The notes beneath the pieces are model-generated. The model was not told where the DNA came from. It saw only the letters and a program-made list of their open reading frames with translations, and searched no databases. Of a stretch of 64,000 nucleotides of DNA, positions 58,208 to 64,000 are shown in pieces (position 1 is the stretch's first letter; every line of letters starts with the position of its first letter). This stretch comes from Phycisphaerae bacterium (lineage in GTDB: Bacteria; Planctomycetota; Phycisphaerae; UBA1845; Fen-1342): positions 1-64,000 of the forward strand of contig JAGNKU010000006.1 of the NCBI GenBank assembly GCA_017999985.1, read 5' to 3'. The position numbers and the translations under genes are program-made.

Positions 58208-59839
58208 TCAGGACTCGTTTGCCGGGCGCCAGCCGGGGCCGCGGACGACTTGGCCGGGCTTGGCGCCGGTGTGCTCGCCGTCCTTCAGGACCTGCACCCC
58301 GTTGACGAAGACGTGACGCATGCCGACCGCGTACTGGTGCGGCTGCTTGAACGTGGAGCGGTCCGCGATTGTGGCCGGATCGAAGACCACGACGTCGGCG
58401 AAGTACCCGGGGGCGAGCCGCCCACGGCGCTGGAGCTTCAGGTTGTCGGCCGGCAGCGACGTGAGACGTCGGATCGCCTCGGCCAGCGAGATCAGGCGCT
58501 CTTCGCGCACGTACTTGCCGAGCAGCCGCGCGAAGGCACCGTAGGTGCGCGGATGCGGGCTGCGCTTCAGGAACACGCCCTCGGTCGCGATCGACTGCGC
58601 ATCCGAGCAGAAGCTGATCCACGGCACCTGGATTTCCTTCCGGATGTTGTCTTCCGTCATGGTGAAAAACGCCGCCCCCACGTTGTTCTCGTCCTCGACA
58701 ACCAGGTCGAACGCCGTGTCCTCCGGCGGCGTGCCGCGCGCGGCGGCGACCTCGGCAAGCGTCTTGCCGGCCAGCGGCTTAAGGCGCTCCTGCTTGAACC
58801 CGGTGAGGATGATGTTCTCCGGGCTGCCGGCCGAGAGCCAGCCGTTATCCCACGTTGTCGCCGGCGTGTTCATCTCCTGCCTGACACGGGCGCGAATGCC
58901 CGGGTCGCGCAGGCGCGCGATCCAGGCCTGGCGCCCCCCTTCCTGCACCCACGGGGGCATCACGGCATCGAGCCCGGTCGAACTGGCGTGATACGTGTAC
59001 ATGTCGGCGGTGATCGGCAGGCCGGCGGCACGCGCCGTCTCGATGCGGGCCAGCAACTCATCGAGCTTGTGCCAGTTCGCGCGGCCTGACGCCTTGATGT
59101 GGTAGACCTCGGCGGAGATCCGCGCGCGGCGCGCGATGGCCAGAAACTCGTCGAACGCTTCCAGCAGGCTGTCCGCCTCGTTGCGCAGGTGCGAGATGTA
59201 CATGCCGCCGTATTCGGCCGCGACTTCGGCGAGCGCGACCAGCTCCTCGGTGTCGGCATAGATCGAAGGCGCGTAAATCAGCGCGGAGGAAACGCCCAGC
59301 GCGCCTTCTTCCATGCCCTGCCGCAGCAGCGCCCGCATGTTGTCGAGCTCGGGCGGCGTAGGCCGACGATCGGCGTGCCCGACCTCGTGGATGCGCAGCG
59401 TGGTGGCGCCGACGAATGAGGCGACGTTGGGCGTGATGCCACGTCGGACAAGGAAATCGAGGTACTCGCCGAGCGTGGTCCATTCGATGTCGTAGCGCAC
59501 ATCGCCCTGCTGCTCGAGTTGCTCCTGCTTGAGGGCGGCGTTGAGCGGGCCCATCGACCAGCCTTCGCCCAGCACTTCGAGCGTGACGCCCTGGCGGATG
59601 TCGCTCTGCGAGCGCCCGTCGTGGATGAGCGCCTCGTTGGCCCAGCTCAGCATGTTGATGAAACCGGGCGCGACAGCGAGGCCGGTGGCGTCGAGTTCGA
59701 TGCGGCCGCGCGCGGCGCGCAAAGCGCCGACGGCCGCGATGGTGTCGCCGGCGAGGGCCACGTGGCCGACGACGGGCGGGTGGCCGAGGCCATCATAGAT
59801 CGTGCCGTTGCGGATGAGCACGTCGAATTCGGGCGGCAT
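58208..59839 (-). CDS. N-acyl-D-amino-acid deacylase-like amidohydrolase
   Basis: 543 residues of the D-aminoacylase group of amidohydrolases: FDVLIRNGTIYDGLGHPPVVG, LDATGLAVAPGFINMLSWAN, MYISHLRNEADSLLEAFDEF, EVYHIKASGRANWHKL, YADVVVFDPATI. The first metal motif expected after the PGFI turn (HxH) is not present: the sequence there is PGFINMLSWANEALIHDG. The later His (ISHLRNEA, VYHIKASG) and Asp sites remain. It may use one metal. It is convergent with dacB; the start is ATG at 59839, without a strong ribosome-binding site. Confidence 0.85.
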   Translation of the reverse strand: MPPEFDVLIRNGTIYDGLGHPPVVGHVALAGDTIAAVGALRAARGRIELDATGLAVAPGFINMLSWANEALIHDGRSQSDIRQGVTLEVLGEGWSMGPLNAALKQEQLEQQGDVRYDIEWTTLGEYLDFLVRRGITPNVASFVGATTLRIHEVGHADRRPTPPELDNMRALLRQGMEEGALGVSSALIYAPSIYADTEELVALAEVAAEYGGMYISHLRNEADSLLEAFDEFLAIARRARISAEVYHIKASGRANWHKLDELLARIETARAAGLPITADMYTYHASSTGLDAVMPPWVQEGGRQAWIARLRDPGIRARVRQEMNTPATTWDNGWLSAGSPENIILTGFKQERLKPLAGKTLAEVAAARGTPPEDTAFDLVVEDENNVGAAFFTMTEDNIRKEIQVPWISFCSDAQSIATEGVFLKRSPHPRTYGAFARLLGKYVREERLISLAEAIRRLTSLPADNLKLQRRGRLAPGYFADVVVFDPATIADRSTFKQPHQYAVGMRHVFVNGVQVLKDGEHTGAKPGQVVRGPGWRPANES

Positions 59840-60601
59840 GCGTGGTACCCGTGGAACGAGTCCGGAGGATCGCGCGGGCCGGCCGTGACCCGCGCGGCGA
59901 GCGCGATGGTAACGGTAACCCCGGACGTCGGCACGGGCGGGCGACGGTCGCGGCTGTGAATTCCCGTGCGGCGAACAATCGGTCAACGTCGTCTTGGCTT
60001 CTTTATTTGTTAACCTAATTAATGTATGCACGCCGCCCCTGTGAATGGTAAGGGGTGCCCCAGCCCAGTTCCGCATGGAGCGGGTGCACGGAGCACCCTC
60101 GCCGTCAGGACAGGCCGCAGGTAGCCGGCAGTCCGTGCGGCATAGGTGGCGCGAAGTGGCGTGGCAGCGATCGCGGTGCGCGACGCGGGCCGCCGCGGGT
60201 GCCCGGCAGGTACTTCAGCAGCCGGACGCGCGGACATGGACTGACGCGCGGACTGGTCGAGATCCCTGCCGCCTTCAACCGCACGCCGTCAACCTGTCCG
60301 CGACCGAACGCGTATGTCGCGCGTGCCGGGCTCGGCGTGTGCCCACACGCGGCACTTCAGCGCCCGCGCGTTTCGGAACTCGGTTCACAGCCCGATTCTG
60401 CGCTTTCGAGGGGTGTTTTCCTTGCGATGCCGGCCGGCCGCGTGGTACCATACGGAGTATCCGGGGGCCGGCTTGGCGGCGACCCGGGTGGATTTTGTCC
60501 ATTTCCGGGACAAAGGGAGAGAGGAATCTCGGTCAAGCAGCGGCGTGCAAGTTCCGGGTCACCGGGCGCTGCTGGACGAACAACTCGTGGAGGAGCGTGT
60601 A
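59840..60601. other. 762-bp divergent region with an AT-rich island
   Basis: No gene is seen. A short AT-rich island (60001-60025, TTTATTTGTTAACC and AATTAATG) stands out in GC-rich DNA and is a likely promoter region for one or both divergent genes. GGAGGAG lies before the PEP-CTERM gene. Confidence 0.45.
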
Positions 60602-61894
60602 ATGAGAAGCAAATGGCTGTTGGTGGTGGTGGCCCTGGGCGTGATGGCCCCGGTGGCATGGGCAACGTCCTATGCTTCGGGCATCACGAGCCTGGGCGGC
60701 GGTGACTATTCATTCGTGCTGAATCAGGATGCGACCGACGTCGTCATCCAGCGCCCTGGTGACACGCCGCTGGTGTTGGGTGCCCTGAGCAAAGGGACGC
60801 ACACGTTCAATGTCGGGGCCGGCACGGGCTACGAGATTCGGGTGTACAGCAGCGCCGCGCCGGGCTGGTCGCAGATCAGCGTCGACAGCACGCCCACGTC
60901 GTTCTACTCCCCGGCGGGGATCTCGGTGAACAAGTACGCGGGGAGCGCGAACTTCGGCCGGCTCTACGTATCGAACGCGGTGGCGGGCACGACGGCGTTC
61001 GGACGGGTTTCGCAGGATGGGATCTACTCCCTGCAGGCGGACATGGTGGACACCGGATTCCACACGGGCGGATGGGACTGGGCAGGCAGCTCGGGGCCGT
61101 TCAAGAGCACGATCGGACCGGACGGCCACCTGTACGTGGCGGACTTCTCGGATGACCTGGTCGTCGAGTTCAGCGCGGACATGGCAACCGCGACGGGGCT
61201 GATTGACGCCACGAACAAGACGACGAATCAGTGGGTCGAGAGCATCTACGTCCAGGGGACCCAGGCGGCCGGCAACCGGAAGATCTACCTGGTGAACTCG
61301 AATTACAACGACAATGACCGCAAGGGTCTGATCCAGTATGACCTGAGCGGCAACGCGACGGCGACGCCGGGCGACACCGGTATGCAGTACATCGGGCCGT
61401 CGTATTTCGCGTTCTATCCGCGCGATGTCGCCCGCGACAGCAACGGTGACTGGTACATGTGCCAGTTCCGCTTTGATCCGACGCAGGCGCCGGCGATCTC
61501 GAAGTTCCTCGACGGGCCGCCGCCGATCAACACCGCGGCCTGGGAAACGCCGCTGGCTGCTCCGTACAACGGTGCGTACGGCATCGACATCTTCGAGCCG
61601 GAAGGCTGGGTCGCGTACGGGAACTACTACGACGGCTGGGTGCACATCTTCGACATGGATGACGGCAGCTACGTGGGCGGTTTCGACGCGGGCAGCCGCG
61701 TGCGCGACGTCGCATTCGACGCAGCCGGCAATCTGTACACGGTCGACAACCTGACCGAGTGGCTGCGCGTCTGGTCGCCGGGTGGCGACTATGCGGCGAT
61801 CACAAGCTCGAACGGTACGTTCTATCTGGTGCCGGAACCGGCGGGGCTGATCCTGTTGGCGGTGGGCGGGCTCATGCTGCGACGGCGGCGCTAG
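60602..61894 (+). CDS. PEP-CTERM exported protein, beta-propeller-like
   Basis: 430 residues. A signal peptide (WLLVVVALGVMAPVAWA) and a C-terminal VPEP-AGLILLAVGGLMLRRRR: a PEP-CTERM exosortase sorting signal (PEP motif, hydrophobic helix, basic tail). The middle has repeated NHL/beta-propeller-like units (SPAGISVNKYAGSANFGRLYVSN, TIGPDGHLYVADFSDD, DVARDSNGDWYMCQF, DVAFDAAGNLYTVDNL). GGAGGAG precedes the ATG. No exosortase gene is in the window. Confidence 0.88.
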   Translation: MRSKWLLVVVALGVMAPVAWATSYASGITSLGGGDYSFVLNQDATDVVIQRPGDTPLVLGALSKGTHTFNVGAGTGYEIRVYSSAAPGWSQISVDSTPTSFYSPAGISVNKYAGSANFGRLYVSNAVAGTTAFGRVSQDGIYSLQADMVDTGFHTGGWDWAGSSGPFKSTIGPDGHLYVADFSDDLVVEFSADMATATGLIDATNKTTNQWVESIYVQGTQAAGNRKIYLVNSNYNDNDRKGLIQYDLSGNATATPGDTGMQYIGPSYFAFYPRDVARDSNGDWYMCQFRFDPTQAPAISKFLDGPPPINTAAWETPLAAPYNGAYGIDIFEPEGWVAYGNYYDGWVHIFDMDDGSYVGGFDAGSRVRDVAFDAAGNLYTVDNLTEWLRVWSPGGDYAAITSSNGTFYLVPEPAGLILLAVGGLMLRRRR

Positions 61895-61920
61895 CAGCGG
61901 ACGGCTGCGGTTTCGATTTC

Positions 61921-61955
61921 CGGCGAGGTCGTCCGTCGAGCGGGCGGCCTCGCCG
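61921..61955 (+). terminator. Hairpin after the PEP-CTERM gene
   Basis: CGGCGAGG (61921-61928) pairs with CCTCGCCG (61948-61955). No T-run follows, so the terminator call is weak. Confidence 0.35.
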
Positions 61956-62027
61956 CGTATTCGGGTATTGCGGGTGTAGCAGGCAGGTCCATTGACTTCA
62001 TTCGGGAACCTCAGGCAGGAGAAAGCG

Positions 62028-64000
62028 ATGCAACGGAAAGTTCGACTTGTGGGCGTGGTCGTGTTGACCGCGCTGCTCGGCCCCTGGTCGGCGTGGGCGC
62101 AGTACCCCTCGGACCTGGTGGGCTTCAACGGCCCGCCGATCAACGATCCGGCGACCTCCCAGGAAATGTTCCAGCCGCCGCAGTTTTCGGGGTCGACCAG
62201 CGCGTACATTCAGGCCAACACGGCCGGGTACAACAACAATGCGGCATATCGCGCCGATGGTCTGCAGACCGAAGGCGATGCGGCCATGGACGTGTTCTTC
62301 AAGTGGGTTGACCCGGCTGATCCGTATGCATGGGTCCGCCTGACGACGTACGCCGGTGCGGAGCGGCCCAACCCGGCCCTGGACACGCGGGGCAAGGTGC
62401 GGTTCTACCTGACGAACCAGAGCGAGTACTTCCAGGGCAAGGTGGGCATCTGCCTGGGCATCCGCGAGACGGGCGGGAACGCGCCGCAGCTCGCCGACGG
62501 TGGCACGAGCGGGCCGATCGAGTGGGTGGGCGTGAGCACGACGCCCAACGCCCTGGTGGCCGGCGCGGACATGATCGTCGATACGACGGCGGCGGGCGAT
62601 GACGTGCAGGTGTACCCGGTGGGGACGGACCTGGCGGCGTTGGGCCTGGTGAGCGGGACGGCGATCATCACGCCGGGCGCCAACGGGGTGATCAACACGA
62701 CCCCGGCGGGGGACGATCAGTTGCGGAAGGGGTACACGCTGGGGGCGGACAACCAGCGGGTGCCGATTCCGGCGATTGAAGTGGACGTGTTGCCGTTCGC
62801 GGTGCTGCTGGAATGGAACCTGGCGACGGGCGTGGTGAGCGTGGACGGGGTGCCGCAGGGTGGCGGGCTGGCGGGTTTCACGGGTGATGGGATCGCCAAC
62901 GCGCCGGACTTCCGGGGCACGCTGGAGCACATTGCGTTCACGAACGTGACGACGGACGCGGCGGTGCTGATCGAAGTGGCGATTGACGAGCTGCAGTTCG
63001 AGGCGACGGTTCCGGATCCGACGCCGCCGCCGAGCATTCAGGCGCCGGTGGTGAGCACGGACACGGTGGTGCGGGTGGACTGCATCGCGGCGGCGACGTC
63101 GGCGGAGTTGTTCCGCAATGGCGGGTCGCTGGGGACGCGGGTGCCGTCGGCGGGGGTGGCGACGTGGACGGGGCTGACGCTGAACGTGGGGGACATCTTG
63201 ACGGCGACGCAGACGGCGAACGGGCTGGTGAGCCCGCTGTCGGCGCCGGTGGTGGTGTACGCGGCGGGGACGGCGTTGGCGGAGAATTTTGACGGGTATG
63301 CGTCCCAGGCCGAACTGGAGTCAATGTGGACGCAGACGGAGCCGACGAACGCCCGGCGGGTCCTGCTGGGCACGGGCAGTGCGTCGAGCTGCGATAACTT
63401 CGTCTACACCAACTACCTGGCCGGCACGACCGTCTCGAAGCTGTACGTTTCGATCGGCACGGTGAACGGGACGGACGCGCAGCCGCTGAAGGTGACGTAC
63501 CGCTTCAAGCACGACATCAATTCGGCGGACACGCGCTGCCGCTTCGAGCTGACGCCCGCCCTTCCGAAGACCTACGGCGCGCTCGGGTTTGCGCTCACCA
63601 ACGGCCTCAGCGGACTGTTCGGGACGCAGTACACGAGCATGACCAACTCGACGACACCGATCATCGAGGGCTACCGGACCGACTACTTCGGCTATGACTA
63701 CGGACTCACAGGCATCACGCGGGTGCCGGGCGTGTGGCACAAGATGCAGATCGAGGTGAAGTCGAGCGTCGTGAACTTCTACATCGACGACGTGCTGGCG
63801 AACCCGATCGACCCGAACGACGGCGTGACGCCGCTGTATCCGGACGGCGTGCCGCGCGTGAACAACGACGCGTTCAAGTACATCATCCTGGGGGTCGGGT
63901 ATTCAAACAATGGCCCGACGATCATGTACGACGACATTTCGGTCACGCTGGGTGACACGCCGCTGCCGTTCGGCGATCCGAACCCGGTGAACTCGCCGAC
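62028..64000 (+). CDS. Large exported protein, truncated by right edge
   Basis: At least 657 residues with no stop before the window ends. A signal peptide (KVRLVGVVVLTALLGPWSAWAQ) is followed by Thr/Gly/Val-rich, beta-rich sequence. Near residue 220 is a PAIEVDVLPFAVLLEWNL segment and around residue 325 a Pro-rich joint (VPDPTPPPS), after which a laminin-G/concanavalin-like domain seems to begin (AENFDGYASQAELESMW, VYTNYLAGTTVSKLYVS, HKMQIEVKSSVVNFYIDDV, YDDISVTL). GGAG precedes the ATG at 62028, 133 nt after the PEP-CTERM gene. The C terminus, and so any sorting signal, is not visible. Confidence 0.8.
   Translation, partial: MQRKVRLVGVVVLTALLGPWSAWAQYPSDLVGFNGPPINDPATSQEMFQPPQFSGSTSAYIQANTAGYNNNAAYRADGLQTEGDAAMDVFFKWVDPADPYAWVRLTTYAGAERPNPALDTRGKVRFYLTNQSEYFQGKVGICLGIRETGGNAPQLADGGTSGPIEWVGVSTTPNALVAGADMIVDTTAAGDDVQVYPVGTDLAALGLVSGTAIITPGANGVINTTPAGDDQLRKGYTLGADNQRVPIPAIEVDVLPFAVLLEWNLATGVVSVDGVPQGGGLAGFTGDGIANAPDFRGTLEHIAFTNVTTDAAVLIEVAIDELQFEATVPDPTPPPSIQAPVVSTDTVVRVDCIAAATSAELFRNGGSLGTRVPSAGVATWTGLTLNVGDILTATQTANGLVSPLSAPVVVYAAGTALAENFDGYASQAELESMWTQTEPTNARRVLLGTGSASSCDNFVYTNYLAGTTVSKLYVSIGTVNGTDAQPLKVTYRFKHDINSADTRCRFELTPALPKTYGALGFALTNGLSGLFGTQYTSMTNSTTPIIEGYRTDYFGYDYGLTGITRVPGVWHKMQIEVKSSVVNFYIDDVLANPIDPNDGVTPLYPDGVPRVNNDAFKYIILGVGYSNNGPTIMYDDISVTLGDTPLPFGDPNPVNSP

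Overview
The window is GC-rich and most likely comes from a planctomycete, probably of the Phycisphaerae type. The evidence is the combination of a DUF1080 (sugar-hydrolase/laminin-G-like) protein, a prepilin-type N-terminal protein, a PEP-CTERM exported protein, lipoproteins with Asp/Asn/Gly-rich linkers after the lipobox, an ECF sigma factor paired with a membrane anti-sigma-like protein, and SpmA/SpmB in a presumably non-sporulating background. The assignment is inferred from gene content and style, not from a marker gene.

Left part (1-8 kb). The 5' half of a tRNA-Thr(UGU) lies at the left edge on the minus strand. A SNF2-family helicase follows that has lost everything before Walker A; a decayed copy of the tRNA-Thr 5' half sits just upstream of it. 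A STAS anti-sigma-antagonist gene then points away from a five-gene plus-strand operon (3308-7809): a small helical protein, a long coiled-coil protein, an FGE-sulfatase-fold protein, a zinc-ribbon GTPase of the DO-GTPase type, and a GAP1-like GTPase-associated protein. This operon is the best candidate in the window for a poorly described system.

8-24 kb is almost all minus strand. It holds two exported lipoproteins (a beta-propeller and a GH114 glycosidase), membrane proteins, an MBL-fold hydrolase, a PAS protein and citrate lyase. Citrate lyase is split into citF (alpha) and a citD-citE fusion (gamma + beta) 5.6 kb apart. A DUF433/DUF5615 toxin-antitoxin pair lies between the real citF 3' end and the relic 3' end of a second citF. 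A MntA/HepT pair lies beside citDE.

24-48 kb is mostly housekeeping: GNAT, DUF3788, an LTxxQ lipoprotein, MutM/Nei, an Ntn-hydrolase asparaginase, dxr-rseP, a CapD/FlaA1-type sugar dehydratase, DAHP synthase, a membrane Fe-S oxidoreductase, rsmE, a cysteine desulfurase coupled to a prepilin-like gene, a release-factor-like protein, an alpha/beta hydrolase, an NhaC antiporter, and ATP-type PEP carboxykinase behind an ORF6N gene.

48-64 kb holds an aminotransferase, the ECF sigma/anti-sigma pair, an exported oligoendopeptidase F, mgtE, spmA-spmB-dacB, an unusual D-aminoacylase-like protein, a PEP-CTERM protein, and a large exported protein cut by the right edge.

Intergenic DNA is rich in small inverted repeats and heptamer-like tandem repeats of several families. 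Several starts have a TATAMT-like -10 box only 5-11 nt upstream, suggesting leaderless or near-leaderless transcripts.
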